DNA of 64,000 bases from Armatimonadota bacterium (lineage in GTDB: Bacteria; Sysuimicrobiota; Sysuimicrobiia; Sysuimicrobiales; Humicultoraceae): the NCBI GenBank assembly GCA_016869025.1, contig VGFA01000009.1, positions 1 through 64,000 on the forward strand, in the 5' to 3' direction. Shown here one piece after another: positions 38,915 to 51,309 of the stretch. A program made the translations under genes and the position numbers. The notes beneath the pieces were generated by a model. The model searched no databases. It worked only from the letters and a program-made list of their open reading frames with translations, and was not told the DNA's origin. Numbering within the stretch: the stretch's first letter is position 1; each line of letters opens with the position of its first letter.

Positions 38915-39234
38915 GCGCCGGAGCGAGCGCTGGAGTGGGCACCGGCGTTAGCACCGGGCTGTTCGTCTACCTCGGTGGGGACACCGTCGTGGACGTGCGC
39001 GAGGTAGTGGCGGTTCTCGACGCGCGGGGGCTGCAGCGGTCTTCTATGGGACGAAGCCTGCTCACGCGGGCCGCGGCAGCAGGCCGCCTGGCAGAGCCCG
39101 AACTCCTGCCGTCGGCCCGCGCGATCGTGGTGACGACCGCCCGCCTCCACCCTACGCCGGCGACCCCATCCACGGTGGCCGGCCGGATCGGGATCCTGAC
39201 CAGAACCCGGCGGCGGAAAACGGCGGAGAGATAG
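38911..39234 (+). CDS. remB: RemB/DUF370 family regulator
   Basis: 107 residues. After a Gly/Ser/Ala-rich N-terminal extension of about 15 residues comes the DUF370 core LFVYLGGDTVVDVREVVAVLDARG and the ARAIVVTTARLHPTPATPSTVAGR end, close to the Bacillus YaaB/RemB pattern. RemB and its relative RemA control extracellular-matrix genes in Bacillus by DNA binding. GTG at 38911 overlaps the DUF721 stop. The position just before gyrB is the same as in Bacillus. Confidence 0.88.
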   Translation: MSAGASAGVGTGVSTGLFVYLGGDTVVDVREVVAVLDARGLQRSSMGRSLLTRAAAAGRLAEPELLPSARAIVVTTARLHPTPATPSTVAGRIGILTRTRRRKTAER

Positions 39235-39255
39235 TCAGGACGCGTGTTTCCACCG

Positions 39256-39285
39256 TTGACACCCCAGCCGCTCAGGCGGTAGAAT
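39256..39285 (+). promoter_or_regulatory. gyrB promoter
   Basis: TTGACA (39256-39261) and TAGAAT (39280-39285) are separated by 18 bases. Transcription would start near 39292, leaving a leader of about 85 bases before gyrB that folds strongly. Confidence 0.78.
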
Positions 39286-39292
39286 AGGTAAT

Positions 39293-39356
39293 GGGCATGC
39301 GCGCCGGGGCGCGTGCCCGTTTGCATGAGAGTGCTTGTGTGAGCGTGCCCGTTCGC
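39293..39356 (+). promoter_or_regulatory. gyrB leader hairpin with repeated right arm
   Basis: GGGCATGCGC (39293-39302) pairs with GCGCGTGCCC (39309-39318) over ten positions, including one G-U, around a six-base loop. The right-arm sequence recurs: GCGTGCCCGTTTGC at 39311-39324 and GCGTGCCCGTTCGC at 39343-39356. The second copy could compete for the same left arm. No U-run follows the first hairpin, so it is not a classical terminator. Confidence 0.55.
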
Positions 39357-39360
39357 TTGA

Positions 39361-41283
<1,923 letters not shown>

Positions 41284-41318
41284 GAGAACGCCGCCCCCCC
41301 ACCGAGGGCTACCGAAGA

Positions 41319-43772
<2,454 letters not shown>

Positions 43773-43796
43773 CCGGGCCAGGGCATCGGGTCGCAG

Positions 43797-44426
43797 ATGG
43801 GCTGGGCGCGCTGGGCCAAGGCCGTGGGCATCATAGGCGGGACCGTGCTCTTGCACGAAACCGCCCACCTCCTGGCCGCGCTGCAAACCGGGGTGGCGGT
43901 GCGAGAGGTAGGGATCGGCTTCGGGCCCACCCTGGCGCGCCGGCGGGCCCGCGGCCTGGACGTGACGCTGCGACTGCTGCCGCTGGGCGGGTTCGCGGCG
44001 ATTGACGTGGACCAGGTTCCTCCGGAGCGGCGCGTTCCCGTCCTGCTGGCCGGGCCGCTGGCCAACATCGCCGCAGGCCTGCTCCTGCGCTACGCCGCCC
44101 GCGTGCCGGCGCCGCCGCTCCTGCCAGGGCGTACCGGGCGCATACAGGTGGGTGGGCCGCTCTCCGTCTTGGCGCTGCTTGCCGGCGCGGACGGGGGAGG
44201 GCCGCGCGCTCTTGCTGCTGCAGCGGGCGCCGTCAACCTGAGCGTTGGGATCTCCAACCTGCTTCCGCTTCTGCCGCTGGACGGCGGGCACCTGGCCGTG
44301 GCGCGCATGGAAGTCGCGGGCGTCCAGCCATCAGCCGTATCAGCGTTCCGGCAAACCTCCGCTGCGCTGTTCCTGTGGCTCGTGCTCCGTGCGCTCCTGA
44401 GCGATCTGACCAGACGGCGGCGCTGA
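43797..44426 (+). CDS. Minimal M50 (RseP-like) membrane metalloprotease
   Basis: 209 residues. The zinc motif HETAH lies in the first membrane span (GIIGGTVLLHETAHLLAAL) and the third-ligand segment is NLLPLLPLDGGHLAVAR. The arrangement, with VREVGIGFGPTLARR after the motif, resembles RseP/YluC, but the PDZ domain is missing and the loop is replaced by a short beta segment. It starts 24 bases after gyrA and may be cotranscribed with it. The substrate is unknown. Confidence 0.85.
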   Translation: MGWARWAKAVGIIGGTVLLHETAHLLAALQTGVAVREVGIGFGPTLARRRARGLDVTLRLLPLGGFAAIDVDQVPPERRVPVLLAGPLANIAAGLLLRYAARVPAPPLLPGRTGRIQVGGPLSVLALLAGADGGGPRALAAAAGAVNLSVGISNLLPLLPLDGGHLAVARMEVAGVQPSAVSAFRQTSAALFLWLVLRALLSDLTRRRR

Positions 44427-44462
44427 TCGGCGCCCCTGGGGGTTGAGGCCGCTTGCGGCATA

Positions 44463-44491
44463 TTGACACCGGCGCCGGGCCGGCGTAATTT
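44463..44491 (+). promoter_or_regulatory. Candidate tctC promoter with palindromic spacer
   Basis: A consensus TTGACA (44463-44468) is followed after 17 bases by a weak TAATTT (44486-44491). The spacer contains the palindrome CGCCGG-G-CCGGCG (44473-44485), a natural place for a repressor such as the IclR protein encoded in this cluster. A better hexamer TAGAAT at 44491-44496 is too far from the -35. Confidence 0.45.
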
Positions 44492-44570
44492 AGAATGGCG
44501 TTCTACACAGTAGTATGAAGGGGCCCGCGATACAAGGAGTGCCATCGAAACACCACGGGGAGGTAACGAG

Positions 44571-45608
44571 ATGCACGCGACCACGGCTCATCGGCTTGTG
44601 CGTATGTTCCTCGTTCCTGCACTGGTGATAGCCCTGGCATGGGGTGTGGCTATCAGTCCATCCGGCGCGCAGGTGTACCCGGAGCGAAGCATCACCGGGA
44701 TCATCCAGTGGGGCGCCGGCGGGACCACCGACCGTGTCTCGCGCCGGATCACCCCTCTGGCCGAGCGAGGGCTGGGCCAGCGGATCGTGCTCAGCAACAT
44801 GACCGGCGCCACCGGCGCGGTCGGAATGCAGTACGTCTTCGATCAGAGGGCAGACGGCTACACCCTGCTCTACGCGGCAGAGAACCCGACGCTCTACGGC
44901 GTCCTGGACATCTCGCCGCGGAACTTCGACGAGTTCGAGCCCGTCAGTCTGATGGCGCGCAGCATTCCTGTTGTGGTCGTCCGGAGCGACTCCAAGCTGC
45001 GCTATCTCACCGAATTGATCCACCTGGCCAAGCAGCAGCCCGGACAGGTCAAGGCCGGCTCGACGGGAATCGGTGGCGTGCCCTTCGTAGTGGGGGCCAT
45101 GATGACCGCGGTCAGCGGCGTGAAGTTCAACCCGATCCCGTTCGACGGCGACGGTCCTGCCATACCCGCGCTCCTCGGCGGGCACATTGACTTCCACGTT
45201 TCAGTCCTCGCAGCCGTGGCAGAGCACATGCGCGCCGGCCGGATGCGGGCCCTTGCCGTCATTGACAATGTGCCCTCGGACGTCGCTCCCGGCGTGCCGG
45301 CTCTGGGCCAGATGATGCCCGAGTACCGGCCTTACCTGCCGTGGGGACCGTTCTTCGGCGTGTGGGTCAAGAAGGGTACTCCCGCGCCCGCGATTCGGCG
45401 GCTGGTTGACTCGTTCAGGCCTGCCGTGGCCGCCGAGGATACCCGGGAATTCCTGGACCTCATCGGCGCGGTGCCCATGAACATGGCCGGCGATGAGGCG
45501 GTGAGGTGGGTCAAGAACTGGCAGTCCGTGACCGCCTGGTTGCTCCACGACGCCAAGGCGACCCAGAAGTCGCCGGAGGTGTTCGGAATCCCACGGCCTC
45601 GCCGGTAG
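44571..45608 (+). CDS. tctC: Tripartite tricarboxylate transporter, binding protein (TctC)
   Basis: Extracytoplasmic solute-binding protein of the Bug family, 345 residues. The signal peptide covers about 1-33 (LVPALVIALAWGVAISPSGAQ). Family landmarks are YPERSITGIIQWGAGGTTDRVSR, where the first beta-strand and loop contact the ligand carboxylate, and QRIVLSNMTGATGAVG and KAGSTGIGGVPF. Homologues bind carboxylates such as citrate, succinate, amino acids or aromatic acids, so the ligand cannot be read from sequence. ATG at 44571 has GGGGAGGTAACGAG before it. It is the first gene of the 11-gene catabolic block. Confidence 0.93.
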   Translation: MHATTAHRLVRMFLVPALVIALAWGVAISPSGAQVYPERSITGIIQWGAGGTTDRVSRRITPLAERGLGQRIVLSNMTGATGAVGMQYVFDQRADGYTLLYAAENPTLYGVLDISPRNFDEFEPVSLMARSIPVVVVRSDSKLRYLTELIHLAKQQPGQVKAGSTGIGGVPFVVGAMMTAVSGVKFNPIPFDGDGPAIPALLGGHIDFHVSVLAAVAEHMRAGRMRALAVIDNVPSDVAPGVPALGQMMPEYRPYLPWGPFFGVWVKKGTPAPAIRRLVDSFRPAVAAEDTREFLDLIGAVPMNMAGDEAVRWVKNWQSVTAWLLHDAKATQKSPEVFGIPRPRR

Positions 45609-45616
45609 ACCCGGCG

Positions 45617-46060
45617 ATGTACGGCGACAGGCGACGGCTGTCAGCACACCTGCAGCCAGCGGGCATTGTTGCACTGGCAGGGTTCGTGTTCTTCAAGGCG
45701 AGCCGGATGTCCAACTTTGGACACGACCCCGGCTCGCCTGGCGTTTTCCCGGCACTGGTCGCCCTGGTCCTGTTGCTGTGCGCCTTGTTGATCTGGCGGG
45801 AGAGTACGGCAGGGACAGCCGCGCCGGCTTCTGACGGCGGGGCCGTGAGGTCCACGGCCCTGATTGCCGCCCTGATGGCCGTCCTCTACGGGGTAGTGCT
45901 TCGCAAGCTGGGTTTCGTGGGCGCATCGTTCCTGTATCTGGCCGTCTCATTCATGTGGCTGCGCGCGACCGCCTGGTGGAAGTCCGTCCTGCTGGCGGGC
46001 GCGGCCGTGGCAGTCACGTTCGTGGTGTTCCGGCAAGTGTTCCTGGTGCTCCTGCCCTAA
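45617..46060 (+). CDS. tctB: Tripartite tricarboxylate transporter, small membrane subunit (TctB)
   Basis: 147 residues with four membrane spans (about 10-30, 40-60, 75-95 and 115-140), the standard form of TctB. The loop after the first span, FGHDPGSPGVFPALVALVLL, carries the conserved glycine/proline pattern of the family. ATG at 45617 lies 8 bases after tctC. The stop TAA is directly followed by the ribosome-binding site of tctA in the same frame. Confidence 0.9.
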   Translation: MYGDRRRLSAHLQPAGIVALAGFVFFKASRMSNFGHDPGSPGVFPALVALVLLLCALLIWRESTAGTAAPASDGGAVRSTALIAALMAVLYGVVLRKLGFVGASFLYLAVSFMWLRATAWWKSVLLAGAAVAVTFVVFRQVFLVLLP

Positions 46061-46072
46061 GGAGGTACCGTT

Positions 46073-47608
46073 ATCGAACTTGCGCTGCAGGTCTTCCGGG
46101 AGTTCCTTACCCCGCAGAACGTCGCGCTGTCCGCCATAGGCGTCGTGTCCGGCATCGTCGTGGGCGCGGTCCCCGGGCTGTCGGTCACCATGGCCACGGC
46201 GCTGCTGGTGTCCATGACATATGCGTGGGACACCAAGCCGGCTCTGGCGATGATGCTTGGCGTGTACGCCGGGGGCGTCTACGGCGGGTCGCGGTCGGCG
46301 ATCCTGATCAACATCCCAGGGACGCCGGCGGCCGTGGCCACCGGTTTCGACGGCTACCCCCTGGCCCAGCAGGGCGAGTCAGGCATGGTCATCGGCGTCG
46401 CGACCGTGCAGTCGTTCATCGGCGGCATCCTGGGTCTTACAGCCCTGGTGGTGGCCGGCCCACTCATCTCCGAGTTTGCGTTGAAATTCGCACCCAGGGA
46501 CTACTTCCTGCTGGTGGCGATGGGGCTGTCACTCGTCAGCAGGCTCGGAGCGAAGTCAATGCCGCGAGCCCTAGTCGCCGCGTCCGGGGGCGTGCTCGTC
46601 GGTCTGGTGGGCATGGACCCGGTGACGGGCGAAGGTCGGTTCACCTTCGGGCTGCCCCTGCTGATCGGCGGCGTGCACTTCATCGCCGTCCTCATCGGCC
46701 TGTTCGGTCTGTCCGAGGTGTTCTACCAGTTGGGCAGGATCGGCCGGGGCACCGCGCCTCAGATACAGATCCCGGAGGTCGGCCGAATCCTGCCGTCGTG
46801 GGCGTCCGTTCTGCGCTTCCTGCCGCTCAGCCTGCGCACATCCGTCATCGGCGTCATGGTAGGTGCGCTGCCAGGCACCGGGGGAGAGATCGCGGCCCTG
46901 CTGGCCTACGACCATGCCAAGCGGACCGTGCGCAAACCCACGCGGCCGTTCGGACAGGGCGCCATCGAGGGCGTGGTGGCTCCGGAGACCGCCAACAACG
47001 CCGCCATTGGCGGGGCGCTCATCCCGATGCTCACGCTGGGGATCCCCGGCGACGCGGTCACCGCGGTGCTGATCGGCGCGCTGTTCATCCACGGCCTGCG
47101 ACCCGGGCCATTGCTCATGGTGGAGATGCCGGACCTGTTCTGGTTCATTGCGGGGTCCTACGCGATGGCCAACGTCTTCCTTTTGATCTTTGGGTTGATG
47201 GCGGTCCGTCCGTTCGTGAAGCTCGTCAACGTCAACAAGAAGATCCTTATGCCCATGATCGCGCTGATCTCGGTCGTGGGCACCTACGCCATTCAGAACA
47301 ACATCTATGACGTCTTCTGGATGATCGGGTTCGGCGTCCTGGGGTACTTCATGAAGCTGGGCGATTATCCGGTCGGCCCCATGGTGCTGGGCGTCATTCT
47401 GGGGCCGCTCGCCGACATCAACTTCCGTCGGGCGATCATCTCTGTCCGCGGGAACGTGCCCGCTTTCCTGGGGGAGTTGTTCACCAACCCCATCAGCCTG
47501 ATCCTGACGATCATGCTGCTGGCGGCGTTCATTCCAAAGTTGCCAGAGGGAGGGATCCTAGGCTGGCTGCGACGCTTGCTGCGGTTGGGCAAGAGGGAGG
47601 GTGCATGA
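46073..47608 (+). CDS. tctA: Tripartite tricarboxylate transporter, large membrane subunit (TctA)
   Basis: About 12 membrane spans and the TctA motifs VPGLSVTMATALLVSM near the N-terminus, PGTPAAVATGFDGYPL, and LTLGIPGDAVTAVLIGAL. The first ordinary start codon is GTG at 46145, which would cut off the first span and give 487 residues. Homology continues upstream (LALQVFREFLTPQNVALSAIG). Between the preceding in-frame TAA and that GTG there is no ATG, GTG or TTG. GGAGG at 46061-46065 stands seven bases before ATC at 46073, so I propose ATC as a rare start (511 residues). Confidence 0.85.
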   Translation: MELALQVFREFLTPQNVALSAIGVVSGIVVGAVPGLSVTMATALLVSMTYAWDTKPALAMMLGVYAGGVYGGSRSAILINIPGTPAAVATGFDGYPLAQQGESGMVIGVATVQSFIGGILGLTALVVAGPLISEFALKFAPRDYFLLVAMGLSLVSRLGAKSMPRALVAASGGVLVGLVGMDPVTGEGRFTFGLPLLIGGVHFIAVLIGLFGLSEVFYQLGRIGRGTAPQIQIPEVGRILPSWASVLRFLPLSLRTSVIGVMVGALPGTGGEIAALLAYDHAKRTVRKPTRPFGQGAIEGVVAPETANNAAIGGALIPMLTLGIPGDAVTAVLIGALFIHGLRPGPLLMVEMPDLFWFIAGSYAMANVFLLIFGLMAVRPFVKLVNVNKKILMPMIALISVVGTYAIQNNIYDVFWMIGFGVLGYFMKLGDYPVGPMVLGVILGPLADINFRRAIISVRGNVPAFLGELFTNPISLILTIMLLAAFIPKLPEGGILGWLRRLLRLGKREGA

Positions 47609-49017
47609 TGTCGCCTCGACCGATCACTCCCGAAGAAACCGCTCATGTCGACGAGCTCGTGGCGCGCGGGCGCGCGGCGCTCCAGGCGTTCGAAGGCGCC
47701 ACCCAGGAACAGGTGGACCGGCTCTGCCAGGCGGTGGCCTGGGCGGTCGCGAACGAGAAGACCTTCACGCGCCTCGCCCACATGGGGGTCGAGGAGAGCG
47801 GCATCGGCGACCCCGAGAGCCGGGTCGGGAAGCGCTTCAAGGTCATGGGAATCCTGCGAGACGTCCTGCGGCAGAAGAGCATCGGCATTATCGAGGAACT
47901 CCCGGAGAGGGGCATCGTAAAGTACGGCAAGCCGGTGGGCCTCATTGCCTCGCTCGTCCCCACCACCAACCCCGAGCTGACGCCGCCGGGCGTCGGGATC
48001 TTCGCCATCAAGTGTCGGGACGCGGTCATCTTCTCGCCGCACCCGCGCAGCAAGAACACTACCCGCGAGACGGTCGAGATCATGCGCCGCGCCCTGGCCT
48101 GCGAAGGGGCTCCGATCGACCTCCTTCAGTGCGTCGAGCGTTCGAGCATCCCCGCCGCCCAGTACCTGATGACCCGGGTCGATATGGTCCAGGCGACCGG
48201 CGGGCGCGATATGGTCAAGGCCGCGTACGCCTCCGGGACGCCGGCTTATGGCGTCGGCGCCGGCAACTCGACGATGGTCATCGACGAGACCGCGGACGTC
48301 GCCGAGGCGGCCCGGAATACCCGGATCAGCAAGATGTCCGACTTCGGCTCCGGCTGCTCGGCCGACGGCAATCTGGTCGTCGACGCGAGAATCTACGAGG
48401 CGCTGCGCGACCGCCTCGTGGCGGAGGGCGGCCACCTCGCCACGGCCGAGGAGGCGGCGAAGCTGCGGGCGATCCTCTGGGACGACGACGGCCACCGGAC
48501 GCCGGACACGATCGCGATCTCGGCCCAGAAACTGGCCGAACGGGCTGGCTTCGAGGTAGCTTTGGATCGGCGCTTCTTCATTGTCGAGCAGACCGACATC
48601 GGGCGGCACAACCCGTTCAGCTCCGAGAAGCTCGGCGTGGTCCTGTCGATGTTCCGCTACTTTGGCTTCGACGAGGCGCTCGAGATGGTCAGGGCCATCT
48701 ACGAGGTCGGAGGCAAGGGCCATTCCTGCGGCATCTACTCGTTCAACGACGACCACATCGACCGGCTGGCGCGCGTCGCGCCCGTGAGCCGGATCATGGT
48801 CCGTCAGCCGCAGTCGAAGGCGAACGCCGGCGCCTTCAACAACGGGATGCCGATGACCTCGAGCCTCGGGTGCGGGACCTGGGGCGGCAACATCACCTCG
48901 GAGAACATCCACCTCAAACACTACATGAATACCACCTGGGTGAGCCGCCCGATTCCCGAGGATCGGCCGTCCGAGAAGGAGCTCTTCGGCGAGTTCTATG
49001 GGACGCCCGTCGATTGA
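47605..49017 (+). CDS. Acylating aldehyde dehydrogenase (SauS-like)
   Basis: A CoA-dependent, NAD(P)-linked aldehyde dehydrogenase of the AdhE/EutE/SauS branch, 470 residues. The cofactor part has GLIASLVPTTNPE and GAGNSTMVIDETADVAEAAR. The catalytic cysteine is in SDFGSGCSADGNLVV. The C-terminal part has GKGHSCGIYSFNDDHIDRLA and SSLGCGTWGGNITSENIHLKH, a pattern I associate with sulfoacetaldehyde and succinate-semialdehyde dehydrogenases (acylating). The aldehyde is not known, and sulfoacetaldehyde is only one possibility. ATG at 47605 overlaps the tctA stop (ATGA), with a second ATG three bases on. GGGAGGG precedes both. Confidence 0.85.
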   Translation: MMSPRPITPEETAHVDELVARGRAALQAFEGATQEQVDRLCQAVAWAVANEKTFTRLAHMGVEESGIGDPESRVGKRFKVMGILRDVLRQKSIGIIEELPERGIVKYGKPVGLIASLVPTTNPELTPPGVGIFAIKCRDAVIFSPHPRSKNTTRETVEIMRRALACEGAPIDLLQCVERSSIPAAQYLMTRVDMVQATGGRDMVKAAYASGTPAYGVGAGNSTMVIDETADVAEAARNTRISKMSDFGSGCSADGNLVVDARIYEALRDRLVAEGGHLATAEEAAKLRAILWDDDGHRTPDTIAISAQKLAERAGFEVALDRRFFIVEQTDIGRHNPFSSEKLGVVLSMFRYFGFDEALEMVRAIYEVGGKGHSCGIYSFNDDHIDRLARVAPVSRIMVRQPQSKANAGAFNNGMPMTSSLGCGTWGGNITSENIHLKHYMNTTWVSRPIPEDRPSEKELFGEFYGTPVD

Positions 49018-49051
49018 TGTGTTCAAGAGATTGTGACAAGGAGGGTGCGCG

Positions 49052-49447
49052 ATGAGCGTCAAGCAGCGGGCCGGCGTCAAGGTTATCCGCACGTTCACCG
49101 AGGGCAAGCAGTCCTGGATCGGCCTCGATAATCCTGGTTTCCGGCGCAAGGTGTTCAGGACGGTGGACCAGAAGCTGGTCGGGTCCGAGTTCATCGTGGC
49201 CGGCATCACCATCTTCCCACAGGGCGAGTCCAGCTCTCTGCACGAGCATCCCGGATCCGAGGAGATCAACGTGATCCTCTCGGGCAGCGGGGAGGCGGTG
49301 GACGCAGACGGCAGCCGCCAGCCGTTCGGTCAGCACGACATGATCTTCGTGCCCAAGGGCCGCAAGCACCAGCATGTCAACTCCGGCACCGAGCCGCTCG
49401 TGCTGCTGTGGGCCTACACACCGCCGGGAGAGAACCCCCCGCGGTAA
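49052..49447 (+). CDS. Cupin-domain protein
   Basis: 131 residues with one cupin barrel. The metal-binding motif 1 is HEHPGSEEINVILSGSGE (two His and a Glu) and motif 2 ends with FVPKGRKHQHVNSG. Such proteins may be isomerases, dioxygenases or ligand sensors. In sugar- and acid-catabolic clusters they are often isomerases or epimerases. ATG at 49052 follows GGAGGGTGCGCG. The function in this pathway is unknown. Confidence 0.85.
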   Translation: MSVKQRAGVKVIRTFTEGKQSWIGLDNPGFRRKVFRTVDQKLVGSEFIVAGITIFPQGESSSLHEHPGSEEINVILSGSGEAVDADGSRQPFGQHDMIFVPKGRKHQHVNSGTEPLVLLWAYTPPGENPPR

Positions 49448-49474
49448 CGGCAGCCCGGTGGGAGGGTGAGCCCG

Positions 49475-50272
49475 ATGCGACTGGAGGCCAGGCGGCCGGT
49501 TCGGATAGGCCACCGCGTCCTGGGCGGGCCGACCGTGCTGACATGCGTGCCGCTGACCGCGGCGGAGCGCGCCGCGCTGGCTCCGCAGGCAGCACGCCTT
49601 GGGGCGCTTGGACCCGACTGCGTCGAGTGGCGCGCCGACTTCGTCTCCGGCCTGACCCCTGAGGATGTGACGGAGCTGCTTGCCGGGATCTCCGCCGCCG
49701 CGTCGTGCCCGCTGATCTTCACCAACCGGCGGCATGAAGAGGGTGGGGCCCGTCCCCAGGACGAGGCGCAACGCCTGGCCATACTTGAGGCCGCGGCGTC
49801 GACCGGGCTGGCCGCGCTGGTGGACATCGAGATGGCCACGTCCCCGGCACTGGCGGAGAAGGCCGCGACCGTGGCTAGGAGCTCTGGGACATCGGTAATC
49901 AGGTCGTGGCACGACTTCGGGGCCACCCCCCCGGCAGCGGCTATCCTCGACTCGCTGCGCGCGATGCAGGAGGCAGGGGCAGACGTCGCCAAGGTGGCGG
50001 TCATGCCGCGCGCCCCACAGGACGTCCTGGTGCTGCTGGAGGCCGGGCTGGAGGCCCGCAGCACGTTCCTTGAGATCCCATGCATACTCATGTCAATGGG
50101 AGCCGTGGGCGCAATGAGCCGGATCGGAGGGGGATACTTCGGTTCCGACCTGACCTTCGCGGTTGGGATAGCGGCTTCGGCTCCAGGCCAGATCGGGCTG
50201 GACATCGCCAAGCGGCTCCTCGCCGCAGTCGGGCTCGGGCAGGAGGGTGAGCCCATGACAGGAGGGTCGTGA
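49475..50272 (+). CDS. aroD: Type I 3-dehydroquinate dehydratase
   Basis: Dehydrates 3-dehydroquinate through a Schiff base. The 265 residues keep the catalytic set: EWRADF for substrate binding, histidine in IRSWHDF, the Schiff-base lysine in DVAKVAVMP, arginine in GAMSRI, and SAPGQI near the end. So it should be active on 3-dehydroquinate or a close analogue. Its place in a catabolic cluster between a cupin and an alcohol dehydrogenase would suit quinate-type catabolism as well as aromatic biosynthesis. ATG at 49475 was chosen because GGAGG is nine bases before it. Confidence 0.9.
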   Translation: MRLEARRPVRIGHRVLGGPTVLTCVPLTAAERAALAPQAARLGALGPDCVEWRADFVSGLTPEDVTELLAGISAAASCPLIFTNRRHEEGGARPQDEAQRLAILEAAASTGLAALVDIEMATSPALAEKAATVARSSGTSVIRSWHDFGATPPAAAILDSLRAMQEAGADVAKVAVMPRAPQDVLVLLEAGLEARSTFLEIPCILMSMGAVGAMSRIGGGYFGSDLTFAVGIAASAPGQIGLDIAKRLLAAVGLGQEGEPMTGGS

Positions 50273-51291
50273 TGAGCAGGATGCGAGCAGCGAGACTGCA
50301 CGGGCCGCGAGACCTGCGCCTGGACGAGGTGCCGGCCCCGATCCCGCGGCAGGGCGAGGTGTTGGTACGGGTTGAGCGGGTCGGCATCTGCGGTTCCGAC
50401 GTGCATCTCTACGCCGGCCACCGGCAGGCGCCCTACCCCATGATCCTGGGACACGAGGCGATAGGCAGAATCGCCGCGGTCGGAGACGGCGTCTCAGCCG
50501 ATCTTGTGGGCAGGCGGGCCGTGGTCGAGCCCAACATCCCCTGCACAACCTGTCCGATCTGCCGACGCGGCCACGGCAACGTCTGCCCCAACAAGCGCGT
50601 CCTGGGTGTCAACGAGGACGGCGTCTTCGCGGAGTACGCGTCCATACCGGCCAGCCACGCCTGGGTGGCGCCGGATGCCATCCCAGACCCTGACCTGGTG
50701 CTGACCGAGCCGCTCGCGGTGGCGGTGCATGCTCTGGCGGCCTCGGGGCTGGTTCCGGGAGATCGCGCCGTGGTTCTCGGGTGCGGCGCCATCGGGCTGT
50801 TGCTCGCGCATCTGCTAAGCGCTGCGCGCATCTCGGTCACCGCGCTCGACCTTGACCCCAGGAGGGTCGAGGTGGCCAGGGGTCTGGGAGCGGCCGAGGC
50901 GGTCGTGATGAGCCAAGAGGCCGGCAGAGAGATCGCGGCGCGCATGCGTGATACCGGCGAGCCAGCCACGGTCTTCGAGTGCTCGGGGGCCGCGGCCGGC
51001 GCCGCGTGGTGCATCCGGGCGGTTCCGAGGAGAGGACGCATCCTGATGCTGGGGCTGGGCGCGGATGAGGTGGCGTTCTCGCCGCTGCACTTCGTCCGCG
51101 AAGGGATAGAGCTGGTCGGCTCGTTGATCTACGACCATCCCGACGACTTCCGCCGCGCCCTCAGCCTCGTCGAGGGAGGGCTGCGGGCGGGGCATCTCGT
51201 CGAAGCCGAGTTCCCCCTGGAGGAGGCAGCCGCCGGCCTGCAGGCAGCGGCCGAGTCCCGGTTTGTGAAGGCAGTCATCCGCGTCACCTAG
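50272..51291 (+). CDS. Zinc-dependent alcohol dehydrogenase
   Basis: A medium-chain NAD(P)-dependent dehydrogenase, 339 residues. The catalytic zinc site is GICGSDVHLYAG (Cys) and GHEAIGRI (His, Glu). The structural zinc site is the four-cysteine CTTCPICRRGHGNVC. The nucleotide loop is VLGCGAIGLL and an aspartate (ALDLD) at the end of the second strand favours NAD over NADP. It resembles sorbitol/threonine/galactitol dehydrogenases. ATG at 50272 is preceded by AGGAGGG and shares a base with the aroD stop (TGATG). Confidence 0.9.
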   Translation: MSRMRAARLHGPRDLRLDEVPAPIPRQGEVLVRVERVGICGSDVHLYAGHRQAPYPMILGHEAIGRIAAVGDGVSADLVGRRAVVEPNIPCTTCPICRRGHGNVCPNKRVLGVNEDGVFAEYASIPASHAWVAPDAIPDPDLVLTEPLAVAVHALAASGLVPGDRAVVLGCGAIGLLLAHLLSAARISVTALDLDPRRVEVARGLGAAEAVVMSQEAGREIAARMRDTGEPATVFECSGAAAGAAWCIRAVPRRGRILMLGLGADEVAFSPLHFVREGIELVGSLIYDHPDDFRRALSLVEGGLRAGHLVEAEFPLEEAAAGLQAAAESRFVKAVIRVT

Positions 51292-51309
51292 CCCGGAGGG
51301 TTGGTATCC

